Assembly (NCBI RefSeq): GCF_036503815.1
Contig: NZ_AP027764.1
Coordinates: 124,001 to 188,000 of the forward strand
Length of the DNA: 64,000 nt
Direction of reading: 5' to 3'
Origin: Escherichia coli
GTDB lineage: Bacteria > Pseudomonadota > Gammaproteobacteria > Enterobacterales > Enterobacteriaceae
Shown: piece by piece, positions 52,541 to 62,268 of the stretch
Layout of the letters: each line of letters starts with the position of its first letter
Numbering within the stretch: the first letter of the stretch is position 1
The notes under the pieces: model-generated
The model's input: only the letters and a program-made list of their open reading frames with translations
The model's database searches: none
What the model was told of the DNA's origin: nothing
Program-made: the position numbers and the translations under genes

Positions 52541-53365
52541 ATGATTTTGACTCCCATACGACGATATGGGGCGATGATTCTTATGTTACTCACTCTGGTG
52601 TTTTCGAGTGAGGTGTTAGCGAAGACGCACACAACAACAGCGAGTCAAAAGTCCCACTTAACTAAAGCTAGTAATAAACAGGTAAGCAGTAAACAAGAGT
52701 ATTCTCGCAATAGTACAAAGAGTAGTTCACTTCCTGATTTGCGAAAATACCCTTCCGGAACACCAAGGAAAAAAGCGTTTCTCCGGACCGTAATGCCTTA
52801 CATTACCAGCCAAAATGCGGCCATTACTGCGGAACGTAACTGGCTCATTTCAAAACAGTATCAGGGCCAATGGTCACCTGCTGAGCGTGCGCGTCTGAAA
52901 GACATCGCCAAACGCTACAAGGTGAAGTGGTCCGGTAATACGCGAAAAATCCCGTGGAATACCTTGCTTGAACGCGTAGACATTATTCCTACCAGTATGG
53001 TGGCGACGATGGCTGCAGCAGAAAGCGGTTGGGGAACGTCGAAGCTGGCGCGTAGCAACAACAACCTATTCGGCATGAAGTGCATGAAAGGACGTTGTAC
53101 CAATGCGCCGGGTAAAGTGAAGGGGTACTCACAGTTCAGTTCTGTCAAAGAATCGGTGAGCGCCTATGTCACTAACCTGAATACTCACCCGGCTTACTCT
53201 TCGTTCCGTAAATCGCGTGCACAACTGCGTAAAGCGGATCAGGAAGTGACTGCCACAGCGATGATTCACAAGCTGAAGGGCTACTCGACCAAAGGGAAGA
53301 GTTATAACAACTACCTGTTCGCAATGTACCAGGATAACCAACGGTTAATCGCGGCGCATATGTAA
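52541..53365 (+). CDS. bax: Bax, peptidoglycan glucosaminidase-domain protein
   Basis: A 274-residue exported protein. After a signal-like hydrophobic segment (about 11-27, MILMLLTLVFSSEVLA) comes a Ser/Thr/Lys-rich linker (about 28-75), then an N-acetylglucosaminidase/lysozyme-like domain (about 85-270). The latter shows the catalytic-glutamate stretch MVATMAAAESGWGTSKLARS and NNNLFGMKC. It probably trims peptidoglycan in the envelope. Function in E. coli is poorly defined. Confidence 0.9.
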   Translation: MILTPIRRYGAMILMLLTLVFSSEVLAKTHTTTASQKSHLTKASNKQVSSKQEYSRNSTKSSSLPDLRKYPSGTPRKKAFLRTVMPYITSQNAAITAERNWLISKQYQGQWSPAERARLKDIAKRYKVKWSGNTRKIPWNTLLERVDIIPTSMVATMAAAESGWGTSKLARSNNNLFGMKCMKGRCTNAPGKVKGYSQFSSVKESVSAYVTNLNTHPAYSSFRKSRAQLRKADQEVTATAMIHKLKGYSTKGKSYNNYLFAMYQDNQRLIAAHM

Positions 53366-53379
53366 TTGCATTTCCTCGA

Positions 53380-53413
53380 GCCTTATCCGACTTGCCAGTC
53401 GGATAAGGCTTTT
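53380..53413 (+). terminator. intrinsic terminator after bax
   Basis: GCCTTATCCGACT (53380-53392) and AGTCGGATAAGGC (53397-53409) form a perfect 13-bp stem with a TGCC loop, followed by TTTT. Confidence 0.85.
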
Positions 53414-53416
53414 GCT

Positions 53417-53450
53417 CGCATCAGGTGGTTGTGCTGAGTTACCTGATGCG
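53417..53450. terminator. hairpin between bax and xylR
   Basis: CGCATCAGGT (53417-53426) and ACCTGATGCG (53441-53450) are perfectly complementary around a 14-base loop, REP-like in sequence. It lies downstream of xylR on the minus strand and may protect that 3' end. Confidence 0.6.
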
Positions 53451-53472
53451 ACGCCGACAATTCTCATCATCG

Positions 53473-54651
53473 CTACAACATGACCTCGCTATTTACATCG
53501 CGATACTCTTTTGGCGTCGTGTCATATGCTTTTTTAAAAACAGAGTAGAAATATTGCAGCGATGGATAACCGCACATTTGCGATATCTCATTGATCGATA
53601 AGGTGGTTGAAATCAGCAGACTGCGCGCTTTCTCCAGCTTCTCGGCATGAATCATGGCATGGATGGTTTCACCCACCTCCTCTTTAAAACGCTTCTCAAG
53701 ATTGGAGCGCGAGATCCCGACGGCATCGAGTACCTGATCCACTTTAATCCCTTTACAGGCGTGATTACGAATGTAATGCATGGCCTGAATAACGGCGGGA
53801 TCGGTCAGCGAACGGTAATCTGTTGAGCGCCGTTCAATGACGCGAACTGGTGGGACCAAAATCCGCTGTAGCGGCATTTCTTCTTTATCTAATAATCGAT
53901 GCAACAGTTTTGCCGCCTGATATCCCATTTGCCGCGCGCCCTGAGCGACCGAAGAAAGGGCGACACGCGACAGATAGCGGGTCAGTTCTTCGTTATCGAT
54001 GCCAATCACGCATAATTTTTCCGGTACGGGAATATGTAGATGTTCGCATACTTGCAAAATGTGCCGCGCCCGGGCGTCGGTAACGGCAATGATCCCGGTT
54101 TGCGGCGGCAGCGTTTGTAGCCAGTCTGCCAGCCGATTTTGCGCGTGTTGCCAGTTCTCTGGCGCGGTTTCTAACCCCTGATAAACTACTCCGCGATACT
54201 TTTCTTCGGCGACAAGCTGACGGAAAGCATATTCGCGTTCAGTGGCCCAACGTTTGCCGCTGGATTCCGGAAGACCATAAAAAGCAAAGCGGTTAACGCC
54301 TTTCTCTTTTAAATGCAAAAATGCGCTTTCAACCAGTGCATAGTTATCGGTGGCAATGTAATGAACGGGTGGGTAACTTTCGGCAAGGTGATACGAGCCA
54401 CCAACCCCAACAATGGGGACGTCGACGTTAGCCAGTGCTTGCTCGATTTGTTTGTCGTCGAAGTCGGCAATGACGCCATCTCCTAACCAGTCCTTGATTT
54501 TATCAATGCGGGCGCGGAAATCTTCTTCAATGAAAATATCCCATTCCGATTGTGACGCCTGTAAATATTCCCCTACGCCTTCTACTACCTGACGGTCATA
54601 GGCTTTATTAGCATTGAACAGCAATGTGATGCGGTGACGTTTAGTAAACAT
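53473..54651 (-). CDS. xylR: xylose operon activator XylR
   Basis: Activates xylAB and xylFGHR when D-xylose is bound. The 392 residues join a LacI-type periplasmic-binding domain (about 1-275, with RITLLFNANKAYDRQVVEGV and the sugar-binding IGIDNEELTRYL) to a C-terminal AraC-type DNA-binding domain (about 285-385, VDQVLDAVGISRSNLEKRFK and STTLSINEISQMCGYPSLQYFYSVFKK). It lies 77 bp after xylH, last in xylFGHR. Confidence 0.96.
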   Translation of the reverse strand: MFTKRHRITLLFNANKAYDRQVVEGVGEYLQASQSEWDIFIEEDFRARIDKIKDWLGDGVIADFDDKQIEQALANVDVPIVGVGGSYHLAESYPPVHYIATDNYALVESAFLHLKEKGVNRFAFYGLPESSGKRWATEREYAFRQLVAEEKYRGVVYQGLETAPENWQHAQNRLADWLQTLPPQTGIIAVTDARARHILQVCEHLHIPVPEKLCVIGIDNEELTRYLSRVALSSVAQGARQMGYQAAKLLHRLLDKEEMPLQRILVPPVRVIERRSTDYRSLTDPAVIQAMHYIRNHACKGIKVDQVLDAVGISRSNLEKRFKEEVGETIHAMIHAEKLEKARSLLISTTLSINEISQMCGYPSLQYFYSVFKKAYDTTPKEYRDVNSEVML

Positions 54652-54728
54652 GGTTCTTTTCCTGCTGAATCATGCAAAAACTCAAAACCGGTAATAAGTT
54701 ACCGGTTTTGAGAAAATTTTTATCAAAA

Positions 54729-55910
54729 TCAAGAACGGCGTTTGGTTGCGGAGTCCATCCATACTGCCAGCAACAGAATCGCACCTTTAACTATATACTG
54801 CCAGAAGGTCGGTACATCCATCATACTCATGCCGTTATCCAGTGAAGCCATGATGAATGCCCCCATTACCGCTCCGGCCACGCTCCCGACGCCGCCTGCC
54901 AGACTGGTGCCGCCAATCACACATGCGGCAATTGCGTCCAGTTCGGCGATATTTCCCGCAGAAGGTGAACCTGCGCCAAGGCGTGAACTAAGGATTAACC
55001 CAGCGATAGCGACCATTAATCCGTTAATAGCGAACACGGCAAGTTTGGTGCGTTCAACGTTAATCCCGGAGAGCCGTGCTGCTTCCAGATTGCCGCCGAT
55101 GGCATAAATGCGTCTTCCAAATGCCGTCCGCGTTGCCATAAACATTCCGCCGAGTAACAGCAACGTCAACAGCAGAACAGGAGTGGGAACGCCACGGTAA
55201 TCGTTCAACAGCCAGATTGCGCCTAAGACGATAATCGCCGTTAATGCCTGGCGGCCGACAACTGCGGTAGAGGCCGGAGACTGCAAACCCAAAGCCTGAC
55301 GGCGCATTCTTCCGCGCCATTGCCAGCCAACAAAAGCCATTAAGCCAAGCGCGCCAATGATGAAGCCGGTGCTGGCAGGTAGATAGCTTTGCCCAATTTG
55401 TGACATCGCGGCACTGGTGGGGGAAACCGTCGTGCCGTTGGTGATGCCAATGAGTATGCCGCGAAATGCCAACATGCCCGCAAGGGTGACAATAAATGAA
55501 GGGACTTTGCGGTATGCAACCCACCATCCGTTCCAGGCTCCGAGAAGCAGTCCCAGAACCAACGTCACAATGATGGTAAGTGGCAAAGGCCAGCCTAGCC
55601 AGACGTCACAAATCGCCGCGACGCCACCTAATAGCCCCATCATTGAGCCGACGGAAAGGTCGATTTCAGCAGAAATTATGACGAACACCATTCCTACCGC
55701 GAGGATGCCGGTAATCGCGGTCTGGCGTAACAGGTTGGAGACGTTACGGGCGCTTAAGTAGGCACCATCGGTGGTCCAGGTAAAGAACAGCATGATTGCG
55801 ATGATCGCTGCAATCATCACGAAGACCTGCAAATTCAGTGACTTCAGCCCGGAAAAGCCACCGGATGTCGGTACTGCCAATTTCACTTCAGACGGATTGC
55901 TTTTCGACAT
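54729..55910 (-). CDS. xylH: D-xylose ABC transporter permease XylH
   Basis: A 393-residue inner-membrane subunit with about 10-12 segments, BPD_transp_2 family like RbsC. Recognisable motifs include [21 protein letters not shown] and [25 protein letters not shown] (EAA-like loop that contacts XylG). Its start overlaps the xylG stop by 23 bases, which is long and suggests tight translational coupling. Confidence 0.95.
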
Positions 55911-57429
55911 GATGTTCGCTCCTCAATGCGGCTTCCATCACCTGCTCCTGAGTCAGGTTATGATTTATCAGGTTGGCTTTTAGTTTCCCTTCATGCATCA
56001 CCAGTACACGATCGCTAAGGCCGAGCACTTCAGGTAATTCGGAAGAGATGACAATAACGGCAATACCCTGCTGGACGAGTTGGTTAATTAATTTGTAGAT
56101 CTCGTATTTCGCGCCAATATCGATACCCCTGGTAGGTTCATCAAGAATGAGAATGCGCGGGTTGAGTAACAGACAGCGAGCGAGGATCGCTTTTTGCTGA
56201 TTGCCGCCGCTCAAACGTCCAATAGCAAGGTCGGGGGACGACGTTTTAACTTTGAGTTGCTGGATTGATTCCAGAATACATTTTTGCTCTGCCGCGTCAT
56301 CAAGCTGGCTAATACCGCCGGTAAATTTATTGAGTGCGGCGAGGGTAATATTTTTACCAACCGCCATTACCGGAACGATGCCGTCGCGCTTTCTGTCTTC
56401 GGGTACCATCGCAATCCCCTGGGCGATGGCTTGCTGACAGTTACGAATATCTACCTGTTTGCCATCAATATAAATTTTTCCTTCCCATTGTCCGGGCCAC
56501 ACGCCAAACAGGCACTGAATGGTCTCGGTACGTCCGGCACCAACGAGTCCGGCAATACCCAGTATTTCGCCACGTTTCAGGGAAAACGAGACATCATTAA
56601 CTCGTTTAATATGACGATTAACCGGATGCCATGCCGTCAGATGTTCAATACGTAATATTTCATCTCCGGTGGTATGTGGTTCATTAGGGTAAAGCGCGGT
56701 TAACTCTCGCCCGACCATCATGGTGATAATATCGTCTTCACTCATTCCGGCAGCATCACGCGTACCAATGTGCTGACCGTCGCGAATAACGCAAATCGTA
56801 TCGGAAATCGCTTTGACTTCGTTGAGTTTGTGCGAAATATAAATACAGGCGATACCGTGCTGTTGTAGATCGCGAATAATATCCAGTAAAACCGACGTTT
56901 CCTGCTCAGTTAATGAGGCTGTCGGTTCATCGAGAATTAACAAGCGCACCTGTTTATTAAGTGCCTTGGCAATTTCAACCAGTTGTTGTTGCCCTAGCCC
57001 TAAATCGCCAACGCGGGTATCTGGTGAAATAAGTAAACTGACCTGTGCGAGCAGCTTCTGACAGCGTAGCGTCATCAGATCATAGTCCATAATACCATTG
57101 TGGGTTATTTCGTTACCCAGGAAAATATTTTCCAGTACGGTCAATTCTTTCACCAGGGCCAATTCCTGGTGAATGATGGCGATACCTTTGCGTTCGGTAT
57201 CGCGGATGTGACTCGCCTGAATCTCTTCTCCCGCAAAAATAATGTCGCCTTCGTAGGAGCCATGGGGATAAATACCACACAGCACTTTCATCAGCGTTGA
57301 TTTACCAGACCCATTTTCCCCGCAGAGTGAGACGATTTCGCCGGAATTCAACCGCAAGCTAACGTTATCAATCGCCTTCACACTGCCGAAGGTTTTGGTA
57401 ATGTTCTTCATTTCAAGTAGATAAGGCAT
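55888..57429 (-). CDS. xylG: D-xylose ABC transporter ATP-binding protein XylG
   Basis: A 513-residue double ABC ATPase. Domain 1 (about 1-245) has Walker [10 protein letters not shown] near residue 37, [15 protein letters not shown] signature and [11 protein letters not shown]. Domain 2 (about 255-505) has a degenerate GLVGAGRTE Walker [16 protein letters not shown] and [11 protein letters not shown]. It energises XylH. The start at 57427-57429 (MPYLLEMKN) is the family start; the open frame reaches 57465 but overlaps the intergenic hairpin region. Confidence 0.96.
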
Positions 57430-57476
57430 AACGACTCCACCTAAGCCAATTAATTTACACGGCATGGAGAGAAATC

Positions 57477-57501
57477 ACGCCCCCGCTCTGTGCCGGGGCG
57501 T
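57477..57501 (-). terminator. hairpin between xylF and xylG
   Basis: Minus strand ACGCCCC ... GGGGCGT closes a stem of 7 bp around GGCACAGAGC, just past the xylF stop. No U-run follows, so it probably stabilises the upstream xylF message, allowing more binding protein than ATPase, a pattern common in ABC operons. Confidence 0.65.
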
Positions 57502-57506
57502 AATGC

Positions 57507-58499
57507 TTACAGCTCGCTCTCTTTGTGGAATCCGTCTTTAACTACCGTATCTTTGATGTTGTTTTTATTCACATCGATCGGTGTCAGCAGGCGGGAGGGA
57601 ACATCTTTCAGACCATTATTCAGTGTGGTATCTGCTTTTGGTTCCTGACCATTGCCCAACTCAACAGCAATTTCTGCGGCAGTATTTGCCAATAATGTAA
57701 TAGGTTTATACACCGTCATAGTTTGCGTACCGGCTGCAATACGTTTAATACCTGCGAGATCCGCATCCTGGCCGGAAATTGCTACTTTCCCTGATAAACC
57801 TTGCGCACTTAATGCCTGAATTGCCCCACCTGCGGTGGCATCGTTTGAGGCAACTACAGCATCAATTTTGTTATTATTGGCGGTTAGCGCGTTTTCCATA
57901 ATTTTCAATGCGTTTTCCGGTAACCAGCCATCAACCCATTGGTCACCAACGACTTTAATTTTTCCGGAATCAACGTAAGGTTTTAACACTTTCATTTGTC
58001 CGGCGCGGAACAGCTTGGCGTTGTTATCTACCGGCGAGCCGCCCATCAGGAAGTAATTACCTTGCGGAACAATATCGACCAGGGCTTTTGCCTGCAGTTC
58101 ACCGACTTTTTCGTTATCGAAAGAAATATAAAAATCGATATCCGCATCGTTAATCATACGGTCGTAAGCTAATACTTTAATACCTTCTTGTTTGGCTTCT
58201 TTTACAACGTTACTTAATACCTGACCGTTATACGGAATAATGACAAGAACATCGACACCCCGGTTAATCATGTTTTCAATCTGCGACATTTGTGTTTCTT
58301 CATTGCCATTTGCAGACTGTACAAATACTTTCGCGCCGAGAGACTCTGCTTTTTTCACAAAAATATCTCGATCTTTTTGCCAGCGTTCAAGACGGAGATC
58401 ATCAATCGCCATACCTATTTTGACTTCTTTGGCGTGCGCCGCAACGTTGGTAAGCAGAAGTGAGGTGCAAAGGGTGAGTAGAATGTTCTTTATTTTCAT
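57507..58499 (-). CDS. xylF: D-xylose-binding periplasmic protein XylF
   Basis: The 330-residue high-affinity xylose receptor. A signal peptide (residues 1-23, cut after AHA) precedes two Rossmann-like lobes with KIGMAIDDLRLERWQKDRDI and VIIPYNGQVLSNVVKEAKQE, and the ligand residues in ASNDATAGGAIQAL and ISGQDADLAGI. The start is the ATG at 58497-58499; the longer frame to 58577 enters the promoter region. First gene of xylFGHR. Confidence 0.96.
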   Translation of the reverse strand: MKIKNILLTLCTSLLLTNVAAHAKEVKIGMAIDDLRLERWQKDRDIFVKKAESLGAKVFVQSANGNEETQMSQIENMINRGVDVLVIIPYNGQVLSNVVKEAKQEGIKVLAYDRMINDADIDFYISFDNEKVGELQAKALVDIVPQGNYFLMGGSPVDNNAKLFRAGQMKVLKPYVDSGKIKVVGDQWVDGWLPENALKIMENALTANNNKIDAVVASNDATAGGAIQALSAQGLSGKVAISGQDADLAGIKRIAAGTQTMTVYKPITLLANTAAEIAVELGNGQEPKADTTLNNGLKDVPSRLLTPIDVNKNNIKDTVVKDGFHKESEL

Positions 58500-58864
58500 G
58501 GTGTAGGGCCTTCTGTAGTTAGAGGACAGCTTTAATAAGTAACAATCACCGCGATAAACGTAACCAATTTTTAGCAACTAAACAGTGGAAAACAATTACA
58601 GATTTTTATCTTTCGATTACGATTTTTGGTTTATTTCTTGATTTATGACCGAGATCTTACTTTTGTTGCGCAATTGTACTTATTGCATTTTTCTCTTCGA
58701 GGAATTACCCAGTTTCATCATCCCATTTTATTTTGCGAGCGAGCGCACACTTGTGAATTATCTCAATAGCAGTGTGAAATAACATAATTGAGCAACTGAA
58801 AGGGAGTGCCCAATATTACGACATCATCCATCACCCGCGGCATTACCTGATTATGGAGTTCAAT
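58500..58864. promoter_or_regulatory. divergent xylF-xylA control region
   Basis: The 365-bp gap carries the divergent pA and pF promoters. ACTTGTGAATTATCTCAA (58750-58767) is CRP-like, with a good TGTGA half. GTGTGAAATAACATAATTG (58773-58791) contains CATAAT, a likely xylA -10. The AT-rich stretch 58600-58650 (TTTTTGGTTTATTTCTTG) may contain XylR half sites, known to be GAAA-rich direct repeats, but I cannot place them exactly. Confidence 0.55.
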
Positions 58865-60187
58865 ATGCAAGCCTATTTTGACCAGCTCGATCGCGTTCGT
58901 TATGAAGGCTCAAAATCCTCTAACCCGTTAGCATTCCATCACTATAATCCCGACGAACTGGTGTTGGGCAAGCGTATGGAAGAGCACTTGCGTTTTGCCG
59001 CCTGCTACTGGCACACCTTCTGCTGGAACGGGGCGGACATGTTTGGTGTGGGGGCGTTTAATCGTCCGTGGCAGCAGCCTGGTGAGGCACTGGCGTTGGC
59101 GAAGCGTAAAGCAGATGTCGCATTTGAGTTTTTCCACAAGTTACATGTGCCATTTTATTGCTTCCACGATGTGGATGTTTCCCCTGAGGGCGTGTCGTTA
59201 AAAGAGTACATCAATAATTTTGCGCAAATGGTTGATGTCCTGGCAGGCAAGCAAGAAGAGAGCGGCGTGAAGCTGCTGTGGGGAACCGCTAACTGCTTTA
59301 CAAACCCTCGCTACGGTGCGGGTGCGGCGACGAACCCAGATCCAGAAGTCTTTAGTTGGGCGGCGACGCAAGTTGTTACAGCGATGGAAGCAACCCATAA
59401 ATTGGGCGGTGAAAACTATGTTCTGTGGGGCGGTCGTGAAGGTTACGAAACGCTGTTAAATACCGACTTGCGTCAGGAGCGTGAACAACTGGGCCGCTTT
59501 ATGCAAATGGTGGTTGAGCATAAACATAAAATCGGTTTCCAGGGTACGTTGCTTATCGAACCGAAACCGCAAGAACCGACTAAACATCAATATGATTACG
59601 ATGCCGCGACGGTGTATGGCTTCCTGAAACAGTTTGGTCTGGAAAAAGAGATTAAACTGAACATTGAAGCTAACCACGCGACGCTGGCAGGTCACTCTTT
59701 CCATCATGAAATAGCCACCGCCATTGCGCTTGGCCTGTTCGGTTCTGTCGACGCCAACCGTGGCGATGCACAACTGGGCTGGGACACCGACCAGTTCCCG
59801 AACAGTGTGGAAGAGAATGCGCTGGTGATGTATGAAATTCTCAAAGCAGGCGGTTTCACCACCGGCGGTCTGAACTTCGATGCCAAAGTCCGTCGTCAAA
59901 GTACTGATAAATATGATCTGTTTTACGGTCATATCGGCGCGATGGATACGATGGCGTTGGCGCTGAAAATTGCAGCACGCATGATTGAAGATGGCGAGCT
60001 GGATAAACGCATCGCGCAGCGTTATTCCGGCTGGAATAGCGAATTAGGCCAGCAAATCCTGAAAGGCCAAATGTCACTGGCAGATTTAGCCAAATATGCT
60101 CTGGAACATGATTTGTCTCCGGTGCATCAGAGTGGTCGCCAGGAGCAACTGGAAAATCTGGTAAACCATTATCTGTTCGACAAATAA
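58865..60187 (+). CDS. xylA: xylose isomerase
   Basis: Converts D-xylose to D-xylulose with two divalent metals; tetrameric TIM barrel, cytosolic. The 440 residues include catalytic His101 in YCFHDVDVSPEG, LLIEPKPQEPTKHQYDYDAAT with metal-binding Glu, IEANHATLAGHSFHHE, and SVDANRGDAQLGWDTDQFP with metal aspartates. The ATG at 58865 has GGAG eight bases before it; the ATG at 58853 is upstream of that site. First gene of xylAB. Confidence 0.97.
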   Translation: MQAYFDQLDRVRYEGSKSSNPLAFHHYNPDELVLGKRMEEHLRFAACYWHTFCWNGADMFGVGAFNRPWQQPGEALALAKRKADVAFEFFHKLHVPFYCFHDVDVSPEGVSLKEYINNFAQMVDVLAGKQEESGVKLLWGTANCFTNPRYGAGAATNPDPEVFSWAATQVVTAMEATHKLGGENYVLWGGREGYETLLNTDLRQEREQLGRFMQMVVEHKHKIGFQGTLLIEPKPQEPTKHQYDYDAATVYGFLKQFGLEKEIKLNIEANHATLAGHSFHHEIATAIALGLFGSVDANRGDAQLGWDTDQFPNSVEENALVMYEILKAGGFTTGGLNFDAKVRRQSTDKYDLFYGHIGAMDTMALALKIAARMIEDGELDKRIAQRYSGWNSELGQQILKGQMSLADLAKYALEHDLSPVHQSGRQEQLENLVNHYLFDK

Positions 60188-60209
60188 CGGCTAACTGTGC
60201 AGTCCGTTG

Positions 60210-60244
60210 GCCCGGTTATCGGTAGCGATACCGGGCATTTTTTT
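60210..60244 (+). terminator. intercistronic hairpin with T-run between xylA and xylB
   Basis: GCCCGGTTATC and GATACCGGGC pair over most of their length around GGTAGC, followed by ATTTTTTT. This looks like a true intrinsic terminator inside the operon, so xylB is probably made at a lower level than xylA by partial read-through. Confidence 0.8.
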
Positions 60245-60258
60245 AAGGAACGATCGAT

Positions 60259-61713
60259 ATGTATATCGGGATAGATCTTGGCACCTCGGGCGTAAAAGTT
60301 ATTTTGCTCAACGAGCAGGGTGAGGTGGTTGCTTCGCAAACGGAAAAGCTGACCGTTTCGCGCCCGCATCCACTCTGGTCGGAACAAGACCCGGAACAGT
60401 GGTGGCAGGCAACTGATCGCGCAATGAAAGCTCTGGGCGATCAGCATTCTCTGCAGGACGTTAAAGCATTGGGTATTGCCGGCCAGATGCACGGTGCAAC
60501 CTTACTGGATGCCCAGCAACGGGTATTACGCCCTGCCATTTTGTGGAACGACGGGCGCTGTGCGCAAGAGTGCACTTTGCTGGAAGCGCGAGTTCCGCAA
60601 TCACGGGTGATTACCGGTAACCTGATGATGCCCGGATTTACTGCGCCTAAATTGCTATGGGTTCAGCGGCATGAGCCGGAGATATTCCGTCAAATCGACA
60701 AAGTATTATTACCGAAAGATTACTTGCGTCTGCGTATGACGGGGGAGTTTGCCAGCGATATGTCTGACGCAGCTGGCACCATGTGGCTGGATGTCGCAAA
60801 GCGTGACTGGAGTGACGTCATGCTGCAGGCTTGCCACTTATCTCGTGACCAGATGCCCGCATTATACGAAGGCAGCGAAATTACTGGTGCTTTGCTACCT
60901 GCAGTTGCGAAAGCGTGGGGTATGGCGGCAGTGCCAGTTGTCGCAGGCGGTGGTGATAATGCAGCTGGTGCGGTTGGTGTAGGAATGGTTGATGCTAATC
61001 AGGCAATGTTATCGCTGGGGACGTCGGGTGTCTATTTTGCTGTCAGCGAAGGATTCTTAAGCAAGCCAGAAAGCGCCGTACACAGCTTTTGCCATGCGCT
61101 CCCGCAGCGTTGGCATTTAATGTCTGTGATGCTGAGTGCAGCGTCGTGTCTGGATTGGGCCGCGAAATTAACGGGCCTGAACAATGTCCCAGCTTTAATC
61201 GCGGCTGCTCAACAGGCTGATGAAAGTGCCGAGCCTGTCTGGTTTCTACCTTATCTTTCCGGTGAACGTACGCCACACAACAATCCCCAGGCGAAGGGGG
61301 TTTTCTTTGGTTTGACCCATCAACATGGTGCTAATGAACTGGCGCGAGCAGTGCTGGAAGGCGTGGGTTATGCGCTGGCAGATGGCATGGATGTCGTGCA
61401 TGCCTGCGGCATTAAACCGCAAAGTGTTACGTTGATTGGTGGCGGGGCGCGTAGTGAGTACTGGCGTCAGATGCTGGCGGATATCAGCGGTCAGCAACTC
61501 GATTACCGCACGGGGGGGGATGTGGGGCCAGCACTGGGCGCAGCAAGGCTGGCGCAGATTGCGGCGAATCCAGAGAAATCGCTCATTGAGTTGTTGCCAC
61601 AACTGCCGTTAGAACAGTCGCATTTACCAGATGCGCAGCGTTATGCCACTTATCAGCCACGACGTGAAACGTTCCGTCGCCTCTATCAGCAACTTCTGCC
61701 ATTAATGGCGTAA
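60259..61713 (+). CDS. xylB: xylulokinase
   Basis: Phosphorylates D-xylulose to D-xylulose 5-phosphate with ATP; FGGY family. The 484 residues show YIGIDLGTSGVKVILL at the start, the substrate/catalytic aspartate in VAGGGDNAAGAVGVGM, MLSLGTSGVYFAV and the C-terminal VTLIGGGARSEYWRQMLADISG. A run of eight G at 61512-61519 falls within the frame without disrupting it. RBS AAGGAACG. Confidence 0.97.
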   Translation: MYIGIDLGTSGVKVILLNEQGEVVASQTEKLTVSRPHPLWSEQDPEQWWQATDRAMKALGDQHSLQDVKALGIAGQMHGATLLDAQQRVLRPAILWNDGRCAQECTLLEARVPQSRVITGNLMMPGFTAPKLLWVQRHEPEIFRQIDKVLLPKDYLRLRMTGEFASDMSDAAGTMWLDVAKRDWSDVMLQACHLSRDQMPALYEGSEITGALLPAVAKAWGMAAVPVVAGGGDNAAGAVGVGMVDANQAMLSLGTSGVYFAVSEGFLSKPESAVHSFCHALPQRWHLMSVMLSAASCLDWAAKLTGLNNVPALIAAAQQADESAEPVWFLPYLSGERTPHNNPQAKGVFFGLTHQHGANELARAVLEGVGYALADGMDVVHACGIKPQSVTLIGGGARSEYWRQMLADISGQQLDYRTGGDVGPALGAARLAQIAANPEKSLIELLPQLPLEQSHLPDAQRYATYQPRRETFRRLYQQLLPLMA

Positions 61714-61881
61714 ACGTTATCCCCTGCCTGACCGGGTGGGGGATAATTCATGTCTATATATATCAATAATCAATTAATATTTAGTATGAATTTATTCTGA
61801 AAATCATTTGTTAATAGCATTTTTCAGTTTTGTCTTTCGTTGGTTACTCGTAATGTATCGCTGGTAGATATGGAGATCATT

Positions 61882-62223
61882 ATGAAAACCTCAAAGACTA
61901 TGGCAAAACTATTATTTGTTGTCGGAGCGCTGGTTTATCTGGTTGGGCTATGGATCTCATGCCCATTGTTAAGTGGCAAAGGTTATTTTCTTGGCGTGTT
62001 AATGACGGCAACTTTTGGCAACTATGCATATCTTCGTGCTGAAAAACTCGGGCAACTGGATGATTTTTTTATTCACATCTGCCAGTTAGTTGCGTTAATC
62101 ACTATCGGTCTCTTGTTTATCGGTGTTTTAAACGCACCTATCAATGCTTATGAAATGGTGATCTACCCTATCGCCTTTTTTGTCTGCTTGTTTGGTCAAA
62201 TGCGTTTGTTTCGCTCGGCATGA
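61882..62223 (+). CDS. yiaB: YiaA/YiaB-family inner-membrane protein YiaB
   Basis: A 113-residue hydrophobic protein with four predicted membrane segments (AKLLFVVGALVYLVGLWIS, KGYFLGVLMTATFGNYAYL, QLVALITIGLLFIGVL, VIYPIAFFVCLFGQMRLF). It contains two diverged copies of the YiaAB motif. The ATG at 61882 has GGAG upstream, so the frame extension to 61840 is not used. Function unknown. It is followed 45 bp later by yiaA. Confidence 0.9.
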   Translation: MKTSKTMAKLLFVVGALVYLVGLWISCPLLSGKGYFLGVLMTATFGNYAYLRAEKLGQLDDFFIHICQLVALITIGLLFIGVLNAPINAYEMVIYPIAFFVCLFGQMRLFRSA

Positions 62224-62268
62224 GCAACATAAAGCTCTTACACATTCAGGAATGAAAGGAATACTGTG

